Position numbers and translations under genes: made by a program
Part shown: positions 49,319 through 58,068 of the stretch, one piece after another
Layout of the letters: each line of letters opens with the position of its first letter
Position numbering within the stretch: the stretch's first letter is position 1
From: an uncultured Mycoplasmatota bacterium
Lineage (GTDB): Bacteria; Bacillota_I; Bacilli_A; RF39; UBA660
DNA length: 64,000 nt
Direction: 5' to 3'
Assembly: GCA_900550255.1 (NCBI GenBank)
Contig: URQZ01000006.1
Coordinates: 7,120-71,119, forward strand
The notes under the pieces: model-generated
Databases searched by the model: none
Told to the model about the DNA's origin: nothing
Seen by the model: the letters and a program-made list of their open reading frames with translations, nothing else

Positions 49319-50113
49319 ATGGATTATAAACAAATAAACAAATTTGTAAAAGTGATACAAAAACATGAAAATATAAATGTTATGGTCAAAAATATTACAA
49401 GTGATACTATTTTATATAATTATCAAGAAAATAACATTTTTGTTTCTGCTAGTATTATAAAAGTTCCTATTATGTTAGCTATATTAAATTATGTGTTGAA
49501 TAGTGATATTAAATTATATAGTTACATTAATATAGATAAAGATGATATATTGAGTGATAATAAATGTTTTAAAAAGGAAATATATCAATATAGCATAGAA
49601 GAATTAATAACATGGATGATTACAGTGTCTGATAATTCATCTACAAATGTATTAATTAAATATTTAGGTTTTGAAAAGATTAACAAATATTTTAAAGAAA
49701 TAGGATTAAAAAATACTAAATTAGAGAGATATATGCTTGATGAGGAAGCTATAAATAAAGGTAAAAATAATTATACTTCACTAAACGATATGTATAAATG
49801 TTTTAAATATATAATAAATAAAGAAATTTTGACAAATGAATTTTGCGATTTAGCACTAAGTATATTATATAAACAAAAGGTAAATAATCAAATTAATAAA
49901 TATATTAAAAATATTAAATTTGCACATAAAACAGGATCCCTTGAGTATTTGAATAGTGATGTTGGCATTTTTGAATTAAATAAACAAATATATTTTATTG
50001 GAATTTCAGTATACGATACTCCAGAGAAAAATGGAGATCGAGAAAATGTTGGAAGATTATCCGAAATAATTTATAAATATATTCTGGAGCAAAATTTATT
50101 ATGTAGTAGTTAG
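49319..50113 (+). CDS. Class A beta-lactamase-like serine hydrolase, no signal peptide
   Basis: AAGGAG precedes ATG 49319. The 264-residue protein has the serine beta-lactamase/PBP motifs: SIIK at 45-48 (Ser45 nucleophile), SDN at 104-106, and KTG at 204-206. In the omega-loop region (LERYMLDEEA, 135-144) the Glu that drives deacylation in class A enzymes is not in its place. The protein has no signal peptide or lipobox, so it would stay in the cytoplasm. Hydrolysis of beta-lactams is therefore doubtful; an esterase or peptidase on a small molecule is more likely. It lies just outside the cassette, in an accessory cluster. Confidence 0.82.
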   Translation: MDYKQINKFVKVIQKHENINVMVKNITSDTILYNYQENNIFVSASIIKVPIMLAILNYVLNSDIKLYSYINIDKDDILSDNKCFKKEIYQYSIEELITWMITVSDNSSTNVLIKYLGFEKINKYFKEIGLKNTKLERYMLDEEAINKGKNNYTSLNDMYKCFKYIINKEILTNEFCDLALSILYKQKVNNQINKYIKNIKFAHKTGSLEYLNSDVGIFELNKQIYFIGISVYDTPEKNGDRENVGRLSEIIYKYILEQNLLCSS

Positions 50114-50180
50114 TTACACAAAAACAATTATTTATAATTGATTATTATATGATTTAAGTGTAAAAAGAAAGGGAATAGCT

Positions 50181-50885
50181 ATGGATGTAAATAAAAAAAT
50201 TTTTGTTAGTGATTATGATCAGACTTTTTATTTAAATGATGAAGATATAGAAAAAAATAAAATAGCTATAAATGAATTTCGGAAAAAAGGAAATATTTTT
50301 GTTATTGCAACAGGCAGAAGCTATTTTGATTTTCAAAATAAAGTTGATGAATATAATCTCAATTATGATTATGTAATTATAAATCATGGAGCAACAATAC
50401 TAGATAAAAATAATAATATATTAATTAATTTTCCAATAAAAAATGAAATAATACCACATATAAAGAATGATTTGCAACTTGAAAAATCTATCAAAGGTTT
50501 TTGTTGCAGTGGATTAGAAAGTAGAGTTGATTTTAATCATAAAAACTTAACTAAAATAAATGCAAGATATAATTCAAAAGAAGAAGCAATGAAAATAAAT
50601 GATAATATTAATGCTAAATATTTTGAATTTGTCAATTCTTATTACGTTACAATAAATTCATTAGAAATAATATCTAATAAAACTAACAAATCAAAAGCAA
50701 TAGATTTGTTAATAAATAAATTAAAACTATCAAAAGAAAATGTATATACAATTGGTGATGGTTATAGTGATATTGAAATGGTTAAAAATTTTAATGGTTA
50801 TGCCATGAAAAAATCAGTTGATGAATTAAAAAAAGTGGCAAAAAAAGAATATGATAGTGTGTCGGAATTAATAAATGAAATATAA
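50181..50885 (+). CDS. Cof-type HAD hydrolase
   Basis: A 234-residue HAD phosphatase of the Cof/IIB group: motif I FVSDYDQTFYL (DxDxT with nucleophile Asp10), motif II FVIATGRSYFDF, cap region around residues 75-165, motif III Lys in KSKAIDLLINKL, motif IV YTIGDGYSDIEMV. Cof enzymes dephosphorylate sugar phosphates, nucleotides or cofactors such as PLP and FMN. AAAGGGAA lies upstream of ATG 50181. It is the second HAD protein of this accessory region and is not closely similar to the first (48362-48958). Confidence 0.87.
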   Translation: MDVNKKIFVSDYDQTFYLNDEDIEKNKIAINEFRKKGNIFVIATGRSYFDFQNKVDEYNLNYDYVIINHGATILDKNNNILINFPIKNEIIPHIKNDLQLEKSIKGFCCSGLESRVDFNHKNLTKINARYNSKEEAMKINDNINAKYFEFVNSYYVTINSLEIISNKTNKSKAIDLLINKLKLSKENVYTIGDGYSDIEMVKNFNGYAMKKSVDELKKVAKKEYDSVSELINEI

Positions 50886-50911
50886 TTATTATAAAAATAA
50901 GGAGAATTTTT

Positions 50912-50947
50912 ATGATTAAGGAAGTTAAGAAAAGAAATTTAATATGA
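50912..50947 (+). CDS. Eleven-codon leader ORF coupled to the HD hydrolase gene
   Basis: AAGGAGA (50899-50905) is placed seven bases before ATG 50912, which opens MIKEVKKRNLI and stops with TGA at 50945-50947. The stop overlaps the HD gene ATG (50944) in an ATGA arrangement. The HD gene has no ribosome binding site of its own, so it is probably translated by coupling from this leader. It may be the remnant of a larger deleted gene. Confidence 0.5.
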   Translation: MIKEVKKRNLI

Positions 50948-51468
50948 GTTTGTATGAAATTTTAAGTGATGAAAATGTTGTAGAAAGTATTAACAATAAT
51001 TTAGATTATTTAGTAAAATGTATTCCTGAAATTAAATATATGATGGGTTTCGAACACAAACATCCACATCATCATTTAGATGTATGGCAGCATACTTTAT
51101 TAGCGCTTAATTTTTCTGAAATTGATTTTGATATAAGATTAACTCTTTTATTACACGACATAGGAAAACCTTTTTCATTTCAAGAGAAAGATGGAATAAG
51201 ACATTTTAATGGACATCCAAAGGTTTCAGCTATTATGTCCTATGATATATTAAAAAGAATAGGTTTTGGAGAAGATTATATCCAAAAAATTTGTTATTAT
51301 ATTAAAAATCATGATAACCCCATATCTAATAAATTAATTGAAAATAATTATAATGATGCAATATTTCTTTATAAAATTCAAAAATGTGATGTACTAGCTC
51401 ATCACCCTGAAAAAATAGAAAAAAGAAAACAATATTTAAAAAAAATAGGTAGTAAATTACAAATTTAA
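50944..51468 (+). CDS. HD-domain phosphohydrolase
   Basis: A 174-residue metal-dependent phosphohydrolase with the HD signature. The first His lies in DVWQHTLLALNF, the His-Asp pair in LTLLLHDIGKPFSF, further metal ligands in RHFNGHPKVSAIM, and the end is KNHDNPISN then KCDVLAHHPEK. The layout resembles the HD part of tRNA nucleotidyltransferases and small HDIG proteins that act on nucleotides. No nucleotidyltransferase domain is attached. The ATG overlaps the stop of a tiny upstream ORF. Substrate unknown. Confidence 0.85.
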   Translation: MSLYEILSDENVVESINNNLDYLVKCIPEIKYMMGFEHKHPHHHLDVWQHTLLALNFSEIDFDIRLTLLLHDIGKPFSFQEKDGIRHFNGHPKVSAIMSYDILKRIGFGEDYIQKICYYIKNHDNPISNKLIENNYNDAIFLYKIQKCDVLAHHPEKIEKRKQYLKKIGSKLQI

Positions 51469-51554
51469 TAAATGGCAATAGTTTTTTTAAAATAATTTAA
51501 ATGTAATTATAAAAAAGTAATTATTAAAACTTAATTTGTTTGATATATTAATAG

Positions 51555-51560
51555 TATAAT
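51555..51560 (+). promoter_or_regulatory. -10 box of the structured RNA candidate
   Basis: A perfect TATAAT lies seven bases before the first paired base of the closing stem at 51567, so transcription would start at its base. A weak TTAATT 18 bases upstream may serve as -35. Confidence 0.55.
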
Positions 51561-51561
51561 C

Positions 51562-51704
51562 AATTTAGGAAACTTCAATTGTTTGGGTATCTACTCCTAT
51601 CTTTATTGGTAGCGGTTATAAAAAAATGACACTCATTCAATGAGTGTCGCATCTAAATTATTTAGGTAGACATTCAACTCGCAAAATTGAATGTTTCCTT
51701 TTTA
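51562..51704 (+). ncRNA. Orphan structured RNA of about 140 nucleotides
   Basis: AGGAAAC-TTCAATT (51567-51580) pairs with AATTGAA and GTTTCCT (51685-51699) with a single bulged base, and TTTT follows, so the closing stem is also a terminator-like end. Inside are TCTAC/GTAGA (51590-51594 with 51666-51670), a 9-bp hairpin GACACTCAT/ATGAGTGTC (51628-51648), a small stem CTATC/GGTAG (51597-51611 region), and CTAAAT/ATTTAG (51653-51665). This multi-branch shape, the -10 box directly before it and the lack of any ORF argue for an independent small RNA. I could not match it to 6S, SRP, tmRNA, RNase P or a known riboswitch. Confidence 0.6.
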
Positions 51705-51883
51705 TTGTATACAAATTTTGTTGACAAATACACGATAACATAAGAAATTTTTTTTGACAAGTTGATAGATTGCTTTTTAATCATTATTTTCAATATGTTT
51801 TGATTTAGTACAATAAAAAACATTAGTAGAAAAAAAGTAAACTTTATAGTACAATAGTATTAATTAATAAAATAAGAAAGAAG

Positions 51884-52357
51884 ATGGAAATTTTGAAAGA
51901 AATTGTAAATAAATTAATTGAAAAACATATGACTATTTCTACAATGGAGTCTTGTACAGGGGGTTTTGTTGTTAATGCTATAACTAATATAGAAGGGGCT
52001 AGTGAAGTCTTAAAATATAGTGCGATAACTTACTCAAATGAATTTAAAGAGAAAATGGGTGTTGCTAAAAAAATAATAGATAAATATAGTGTTTATAGTA
52101 AAGAAGTAGCAGATGAAATGAGTAAAAAAATAAGTGCCTTTACAAATTCAGATTATTCTATAGGTGTAACTGGAAAACTAAATAGAGTAGATGTTAACAA
52201 TATAAGTGGAGAAAATAATAAGGTTTATTTTAGTATTTATGATAAAAATAACGATAAAATCTATTCCTATGAATTATATGTTGATAAGAAAAATAGAATT
52301 GAAAATAAAGAACAAGTATTAGAAAAAATAATAAAAGAGTTAAAAAAAATAATATAA
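51884..52357 (+). CDS. CinA C-terminal domain protein (nicotinamide-nucleotide amidase-like)
   Basis: The 157-residue protein is a stand-alone CinA_C/PncC domain. ISTMESCTGGFVVNAITNIE carries the active-site ESCTGG serine motif. VLKYSAITYSNEFKEKMGV follows, then YSIGVTGKLNRVD in place of the usual GVTGxAGP. PncC deamidates nicotinamide mononucleotide to nicotinate mononucleotide in NAD salvage. The change in the GVTG loop makes the exact activity less sure. The start is the ATG following AGAAAGAAG. A good terminator follows. Confidence 0.85.
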   Translation: MEILKEIVNKLIEKHMTISTMESCTGGFVVNAITNIEGASEVLKYSAITYSNEFKEKMGVAKKIIDKYSVYSKEVADEMSKKISAFTNSDYSIGVTGKLNRVDVNNISGENNKVYFSIYDKNNDKIYSYELYVDKKNRIENKEQVLEKIIKELKKII

Positions 52358-52383
52358 AGCTTAATTATATTTAAAAAATAATT

Positions 52384-52416
52384 AAAAAAGTTTCTTGATT
52401 AACTTTTTTTTTTTTA
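52384..52416 (+). terminator. Rho-independent terminator after the pncC-like gene
   Basis: AAAAAAGTT (52384-52392) pairs with AACTTTTTT (52401-52409), then more T residues. Confidence 0.75.
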
Positions 52417-52458
52417 CTTTTTAGTTTATACTATATATGTAAAGATAGGGGTGGCATT

Positions 52459-54039
52459 GTGATATTAAGAAAACCATTTGCATTTTTTATTAAACATTTT
52501 AGATTTATCCATCTAATTCTTGCTATATGTGCTGTTTATTTAATTACAAAAACTAATGCAATTCTTAGTTTTTATTTAGAATACATGGATATAATGTCAA
52601 TTTCACCTGGTACTTCAGTTTCAACTGATTTGTTTAATAGTATGTTATGGATTAGTACTATTGTTATTATTTTAGGTAGCATTTTAATCGCATTTCTTAT
52701 GAAATTTAAGAAAAAGCCAATTCGTTTTTATAAAATTAATATTATAGTTTATATTGTATTGATTTTAATATATATATTCGCACATGGTACTATTAAAAGT
52801 TTAGAAATAGGACTAGTTGATATTAGAACTTTAAAAATGGTTCAAGATTTTCTTGTTATTGCTATGATTCTTCAAGTGCCAAGTACAATATCACTAGTAA
52901 TAAGAGCTTTAGGGTTTGACATTAAAAAATTCGATTTTGAAAGGGATTTAGAAGAACTAGAAATCACTTCTGAGGACAATGAAGAAATAGAAGTTAACTT
53001 AGAATTTGATTTTGATAAATTTAAAAGAAATATAAGAAAACAAATTCGTCATTTTAAGTATGTGTACTTTGAGAATAAAACTATAATTAATGTTATATTT
53101 ACAATTTCTTTAGTTATTATAGGTATAATAGTTTATTTAAATATAGGTGTTTATAATCGAGCATATCATGAAAATCAAAGATTTAATGTTACAAACTATC
53201 AGATTAGTGTTAATGATTCATATCAAGTTAAAACTGATTATAATGGAAACTCAATAGAGAATAAAGCTTCTTTTATTGTTGTAAGTTTAAAATTAAAAAG
53301 CAATTATTTAGATAAGACAAAATTTGAGACGGCACGAATAGCTCTTGAAATAAATAAACATTTATTTTATCCACAAAAAGATTATAAAACGGAATTTAGT
53401 GATTTAGGGACACTTTATACTAATCAAAATATTACAAAAGATGATAATAATTATATAGTTGTTTTTGAAATACCAAGTACTTATCAAAACAAGAAAATGA
53501 AATTAAAATATTTTGATTACAATGATAAAGAAGTAACTATTAATATAAAACCAAATAGTTTTAAAGACTCAAAATTATATAATTACAATTTAGGTGATAC
53601 TATTAAACTTAATGATAGTATTTTAGGAAATACAACTTTAAAAATTGATTCATTAGAAGTAAATGATTATTTTAAAAGTAATTATAAATTATGTATAGAT
53701 GGTAATTGTATTGATTCATATGAATATTTAGTTCCAACTTATACGGGTAATGAAGATAAGGCTTTAATTAAGGTTACAGGAAATCTTAATTGGGATAAAA
53801 ATAAAAAAATAAGTGAAATTGATAATTTATATAAATTTATTGAAATTTATGGTAAAGTTTCTTATGTTTTAAATGGAGAAGAAAAAGATGTGAATATTAA
53901 TTTAAAACAAGTAAAACCTAATAAGGTAAGTGATGATAATACTTATTACATAGAGGTAAATAAGGAAGTTAAAGATGCAAGTAAAATTTATCTTAGTTTT
54001 GTAATACGTGATAAAGAATATAAATATGCTGTTAAATAA
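52459..54039 (+). CDS. Membrane protein with extracellular beta-rich domain
   Basis: GGGGTGG precedes GTG 52459. The 526-residue product has four hydrophobic segments in residues 15-160, an acidic cytoplasmic stretch (ELEITSEDNEEIEVNLEFD), a fifth span near 210-230 and an outer domain of about 290 residues. That domain begins FNVTNYQISVNDSYQVKTDY and has KASFIVVSLKLKSN, reminiscent of DUF4352-like Ig folds. A Cys pair (LCIDGNCID) could form a disulphide. No function is known. It precedes the Tad-like operon but seems to have its own transcript, since a promoter lies in between. Confidence 0.7.
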   Translation: MILRKPFAFFIKHFRFIHLILAICAVYLITKTNAILSFYLEYMDIMSISPGTSVSTDLFNSMLWISTIVIILGSILIAFLMKFKKKPIRFYKINIIVYIVLILIYIFAHGTIKSLEIGLVDIRTLKMVQDFLVIAMILQVPSTISLVIRALGFDIKKFDFERDLEELEITSEDNEEIEVNLEFDFDKFKRNIRKQIRHFKYVYFENKTIINVIFTISLVIIGIIVYLNIGVYNRAYHENQRFNVTNYQISVNDSYQVKTDYNGNSIENKASFIVVSLKLKSNYLDKTKFETARIALEINKHLFYPQKDYKTEFSDLGTLYTNQNITKDDNNYIVVFEIPSTYQNKKMKLKYFDYNDKEVTINIKPNSFKDSKLYNYNLGDTIKLNDSILGNTTLKIDSLEVNDYFKSNYKLCIDGNCIDSYEYLVPTYTGNEDKALIKVTGNLNWDKNKKISEIDNLYKFIEIYGKVSYVLNGEEKDVNINLKQVKPNKVSDDNTYYIEVNKEVKDASKIYLSFVIRDKEYKYAVK

Positions 54040-54062
54040 TGTCAAATTTATAAAATTTTTGT

Positions 54063-54091
54063 TTGTGAATTTTATTAGATGATGTTATAAT
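54063..54091 (+). promoter_or_regulatory. Promoter of the Tad-like operon
   Basis: TTGTGA (54063-54068), a 17-base spacer, and TATAAT (54086-54091) with TGT directly before it (extended -10). It lies 29 bases before ATG 54121, with AGGAGGG in between. Confidence 0.7.
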
Positions 54092-54120
54092 GATACTAGT
54101 ACTATTATAGGAGGGAATAT

Positions 54121-54747
54121 ATGAAGAAAAGAGCATTTATAATGATGTCATTTATATGTTTATTAGTATTTCCTTTTAGTATTAAAGCTTTTTGTTATAG
54201 CAAGGATAAAATTAAGTTTCAAAAATTAGCTGAAAATATTGATTATACTTATACTTTTGATGAAAATACTAAAACATTTAATATTATTTTTACTAATCTT
54301 CAAACTAGTCTTTCTCTTAATGAAGTAGTTTATCCTGATCAGGAGACGACTCTTACTGGTTTTATACCTGGTAATAGTTATAACTTTGTGGTTAAGACAA
54401 ATGATAGTTCTTGTTATGATGAAACAATTAAAACTATATATGTTAATTTACCTATTTATAATGCAAATTATAATGATCCTTTATGTCAAGGATTACATGA
54501 TTATGATATTTGTCAAAAATGGGGAAAGTATATTAGTAATAGAAGTGAGTTTGAAAAACAAGTTCAAAAAATAAATAGTAGTACAAAAGAAGATAATAGT
54601 GAAGAAGAAACACAAAAAGAGTATAAAGGAATATTTGATTATTTAGCCAATATTTTTGTTAATTCATATTATGTTGTTTTACCAATTATAATTGTAATTT
54701 GTTTGTTTGGTATTTATAGATTGAATAAAAAGGAAAAATTGTTTTAG
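54121..54747 (+). CDS. Secreted, C-terminally anchored protein of the Tad-like operon
   Basis: A 208-residue protein with signal peptide KKRAFIMMSFICLLVFPFSIKA, an outer beta-type domain (residues 25-150: YTYTFDENTKTFNIIFTNLQ, then FIPGNSYNFVVKTNDSSCYD) with several Cys, a polar linker and a C-terminal span VVLPIIIVICLFGIYRL followed by KKEK. The outer part looks like a fibronectin/Ig-type fold. First gene of the operon that encodes the CpaF-like ATPase. It may be a surface or assembly component. Family not recognised. Confidence 0.65.
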   Translation: MKKRAFIMMSFICLLVFPFSIKAFCYSKDKIKFQKLAENIDYTYTFDENTKTFNIIFTNLQTSLSLNEVVYPDQETTLTGFIPGNSYNFVVKTNDSSCYDETIKTIYVNLPIYNANYNDPLCQGLHDYDICQKWGKYISNRSEFEKQVQKINSSTKEDNSEEETQKEYKGIFDYLANIFVNSYYVVLPIIIVICLFGIYRLNKKEKLF

Positions 54748-54757
54748 GAGGTAGAAA

Positions 54758-57610
54758 ATGAAAAAAAAGATTTTAAGATTATTTATTTGTTTTTTAGCTG
54801 CTATCAGTTGCTTTTTATTTAATAATGACATTGTTAAGGCAGATGATGAAATAGAAATTGATTCAAACGGAACCCCTGGTAGTGGTGGAAAAGATCCCTG
54901 TGATCCATGGTCATATGTTTGTATTTACAATTACGCAGCTTTTAAGGTTACTTATTATCCTGCAAAGGGAGCCCCAAAATCTAAAATTTATTATACTGAT
55001 AAGTATAAATCAAATCCATTCAGCAAAAATGGTTTAAATGGAACAAAAGACAGGAATGGTTTTTCCAAAACGAAAGATACGAAAGCTAAGGAAATTAATT
55101 TTCAAAAAATGGGGCTTGGAATTGTTCCTAAAAGTTTTACTTCCGTAGCAGCTCAGGGAATGTATGAAAAATTATGGAATAAGATGACTGATCCAAATAG
55201 TAAATTAGTTAATGAAATTTTTAGTGATTTGACTGGTGCTAATGGAAACATTGCTGAATTTGTTAAAAACCATAAAGATGATTATTTCTTTGTTGAACCT
55301 CTTTATCAAGTTAAAATTCAAAAGTGGAAAGATGCTCAAATTGCAGTTCATACTAAACAAGGAAAATTTAAAAGTTATTTGGGAACTACATATGGGGTTG
55401 CGCATCAGGTATCTGTAATAAGTTTTAACGAATGTAAAAGTAGTGGTGGTAGCAATTGTGACGAGATATATTTTAGTCGTAAAGAAAAATATCATGTTTC
55501 TAGAATTGCTAATAGTCTAAGACTAGAAAAAAAAGTTAAAGTAGGCAGTGTAGAATTAGCCGCGGGAACTCCTAAGGCAAAAAAAGGAACAACAAAAATG
55601 AATGATTTAATAAAAGATAATAAGGGATACGGAATAGGAGCAATAAAATTACGATCATATCCTGTTCCTGATGAACCACCAGAAGATCAAAATAGCGGAA
55701 CTTGTTATTCATATTTTGAAAAAAAATCCCCGGCTTCATGTGAAAAAGAAACAGATAGTTATCAGACGGAAATAGAAGAAGTTACAGTTGGAGAATCTAC
55801 ACCAAATGCAAAGTCTTGCTCTGATGACAATTTAAATTCAGATGGTAGTCATCAGAGTCAATCTATTTATGGTAAAAAGACAGATAGAACTGCAGGTGGT
55901 ATCCAAGTTGGTAATTATTGTGCTATTTATTGTACAAAAAATATAAAATTTTCTACTGATATTGGGAAGATAGTTGGTGTAAAAGAAATTTCGCCACTTC
56001 CAAATATAACTAATAGTTCGACAGCTTATACACAAAATTTGAAGATAGAAAAAGAAGTGAAATACACATGCCATGCAGATGTGACAAAATATTATGGGGC
56101 TGATAAACCAACTGATGATTGGTTTACAAGTTTAAGTGGTAATAATTATGCCCAAGCTTATTATGAAATAGAAAAAATAAAAAAACGATATGATATGGCT
56201 CAAGCCCTAAACTCATCCGATAGTAATATTGAAGAATATAAAAAGGCAGAGGCAAAAATTATAAGTGAATTATACTTTTGTGCTTATTATGAGGTTTTTA
56301 AATCTGAATTTGAAAATTCAACTGACTCTTTTTTAAAAATAAAAATAGGTAATACTGAAAAAGAATTAACCGCAAACAATTTGATAAATAGAGAAAATGA
56401 ATTTGTTTCACCAAAAAAAACATCCCCATTTAATAGTTGGTATGATATTTTGTGGGATGGTTCCAGCGATTTTGGAGAACATATAAAAAATGTGGAACGA
56501 CTAGTTAATGATATAATCAATCAAGGTTACACATATTATACAAGCTCAGATATTTATTCGCTAAAATCAACCTCCAAATATGGCTTAGATTTAACACAAA
56601 AAGATTCAATTGACAATAAGAAGGAATATGGAAACGTTGCTGATGATAATATTAATGATAATAGTGTTTGTAAAATAAAACAAAAACTAAAAGATAATGG
56701 TCAAACAGAAAATACAGCTAAGATTTCAATAGTAGGCCATGACAATCTGGTTTGTACAGAAAATGATGATAAAACAATAGAATATTCACCTAATATAGTT
56801 GCTGAATGTCCTGCTAATACATATCATGCTGGAACAAATGCATATTATTGGTTGGCGAATAGTTTAATAACTGATGATTCTTTGAAGAAAAAAGCGTTAG
56901 ACGGAGTAAACAGTACAGAGGCAATTGATATGTTTTGTAATAATAAAACATTAGAAAAATTTGATGGCGGATATGAACAGATAATAAATGAAGATGGTAG
57001 TGCTGTTTTAGATGATTGTTTGATGGCTGGAGTACCATTAAAGCAATGTCAAAAAAATGCTGGTAAAACCTATGAATGTACAGATGTGCAAGGTATAAAA
57101 ACTGACGTTAGTTATTTTGTCTATTTGAAAGCCAAAGAAAAAAGTATTGATTTTAGCAATATAACACAAATGAATACAATACTAAAATCAATTGAAAAAG
57201 AAAATCCTTATTGTAATGATTCTTGCTATAATGGAGATAAAAATTCAAAAACGTTTGTTTATAGAACTATATCATTAGGAGATAAAAAAACATCTTTTCC
57301 AGGTAAAAATGGAAACGGACGAACTCCTGGATCAAATTGGAATTCTGATAGTTTAATTGAAAAAATTATCACAAATAGACAAGATGTTTATAATAATGAA
57401 CCAATGTATGAAATTGTTTTGGATTATTCAACGTTGAAAAATGTTAGAAGTGATAACAAAAAAATAAAATATGATTATGGAAATTTTAATAATTTAGAAT
57501 GCAATGAAAATGGAACAGCTTGCATTAGTAAATTTTTAAGGGAAAATATTAGCGTTAATGGAAGATGTTCTAAGCTTGGTCGAGAAAATTTTTATACTAA
57601 TTGTAATTAA
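54758..57610 (+). CDS. Giant Cys-rich secreted protein of the Tad-like operon
   Basis: A 950-residue product with a signal peptide (KILRLFICFLAAISCFLFNN, cleavage probably after IVKA at about residue 28) and no C-terminal anchor or LPXTG motif. It contains many Cys residues, for example GKDPCDPWSYVCIYNY at 45-60, SFNECKSSGGSNCDEIY, YCAIYCTKN, and a final CSKLGRENFYTNC. That suggests a disulphide-stabilised extracellular protein. Only ten bases separate it from the upstream gene, and the pilin-sized and CpaB-like genes follow. A large adhesin or a tip protein assembled by the Tad-like machine is a fair guess. I recognise no catalytic domain. Confidence 0.7.
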   Translation: MKKKILRLFICFLAAISCFLFNNDIVKADDEIEIDSNGTPGSGGKDPCDPWSYVCIYNYAAFKVTYYPAKGAPKSKIYYTDKYKSNPFSKNGLNGTKDRNGFSKTKDTKAKEINFQKMGLGIVPKSFTSVAAQGMYEKLWNKMTDPNSKLVNEIFSDLTGANGNIAEFVKNHKDDYFFVEPLYQVKIQKWKDAQIAVHTKQGKFKSYLGTTYGVAHQVSVISFNECKSSGGSNCDEIYFSRKEKYHVSRIANSLRLEKKVKVGSVELAAGTPKAKKGTTKMNDLIKDNKGYGIGAIKLRSYPVPDEPPEDQNSGTCYSYFEKKSPASCEKETDSYQTEIEEVTVGESTPNAKSCSDDNLNSDGSHQSQSIYGKKTDRTAGGIQVGNYCAIYCTKNIKFSTDIGKIVGVKEISPLPNITNSSTAYTQNLKIEKEVKYTCHADVTKYYGADKPTDDWFTSLSGNNYAQAYYEIEKIKKRYDMAQALNSSDSNIEEYKKAEAKIISELYFCAYYEVFKSEFENSTDSFLKIKIGNTEKELTANNLINRENEFVSPKKTSPFNSWYDILWDGSSDFGEHIKNVERLVNDIINQGYTYYTSSDIYSLKSTSKYGLDLTQKDSIDNKKEYGNVADDNINDNSVCKIKQKLKDNGQTENTAKISIVGHDNLVCTENDDKTIEYSPNIVAECPANTYHAGTNAYYWLANSLITDDSLKKKALDGVNSTEAIDMFCNNKTLEKFDGGYEQIINEDGSAVLDDCLMAGVPLKQCQKNAGKTYECTDVQGIKTDVSYFVYLKAKEKSIDFSNITQMNTILKSIEKENPYCNDSCYNGDKNSKTFVYRTISLGDKKTSFPGKNGNGRTPGSNWNSDSLIEKIITNRQDVYNNEPMYEIVLDYSTLKNVRSDNKKIKYDYGNFNNLECNENGTACISKFLRENISVNGRCSKLGRENFYTNCN

Positions 57611-57628
57611 TGAAAGGAGTTAATAAAA

Positions 57629-58048
57629 ATGAAAGAAACATATTGGTTAATTTTAATTCTTATATTAGGTGTTATATGCATTGCATTTATTAACTTCTTT
57701 CAAACTTATACAAATACTGATGAACAAAACTATATGCTTTTAAAAGAAGTTACAGAAGCTGCTATGTATGATGCAGTTGATGTAAGAGCATATAAAGCTT
57801 ATGGAACTGTATCTATAAGTAGAGAAAAATTTGTAGAAAGCTTCGTTAGAAGATTTTCTGAAAGTGTAACTTTAGGTAATACATATGTTATTGATATATA
57901 TGATGTTAATGAAACACCGCCTAAAGTTAGTTTAAAAGTCTCAACAAAATTAAGATCTAATGTAACTGCTGTTAGTTTTAGTAAGAGTCAAGTTATAGAT
58001 TTTGATATTGAGAATAAATTAGATGCGATATTAGAAACAACTTATTAA
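57629..58048 (+). CDS. Pilin-sized membrane protein (DUF5411/TadE-like)
   Basis: AAAGGAG precedes the ATG. The 139-residue protein has a very short N-terminus (MKETYW), one hydrophobic helix (LILILILGVICIAFINFF), and a globular domain with KEVTEAAMYDAVDVRAYKAY and VSLKVSTKLRSNV. A Glu right before the hydrophobic helix recalls pilin and TadE-like pseudopilins; no prepilin peptidase cleavage site is clear. The layout is also that of DUF5411-type proteins. Location between a surface protein and a CpaB-like gene supports a pilus/secretion role. Confidence 0.65.
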   Translation: MKETYWLILILILGVICIAFINFFQTYTNTDEQNYMLLKEVTEAAMYDAVDVRAYKAYGTVSISREKFVESFVRRFSESVTLGNTYVIDIYDVNETPPKVSLKVSTKLRSNVTAVSFSKSQVIDFDIENKLDAILETTY

Positions 58049-58068
58049 TTAGAAAGGAAGAGAAAATA

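Larger units (their letters stand above)
51469..51883. other. Gene-free stretch holding a structured RNA candidate
   Basis: This 415-base gap contains no protein gene I can support. Its centre (51562-51704) folds into a closed, multi-branched structure with its own -10 box. After it come two TTGACA-like -35 boxes near 51721 and 51757 without good partners, and TACAAT at 51850-51855, a candidate -10 for the pncC-like gene. Confidence 0.7.

Noticed and set aside
51628..51648. GACACTCAT hairpin as a lone terminator for the HD gene
   Set aside because: No T-tract follows, and the hairpin lies inside a larger closed structure bounded by the 51567-51699 stem.
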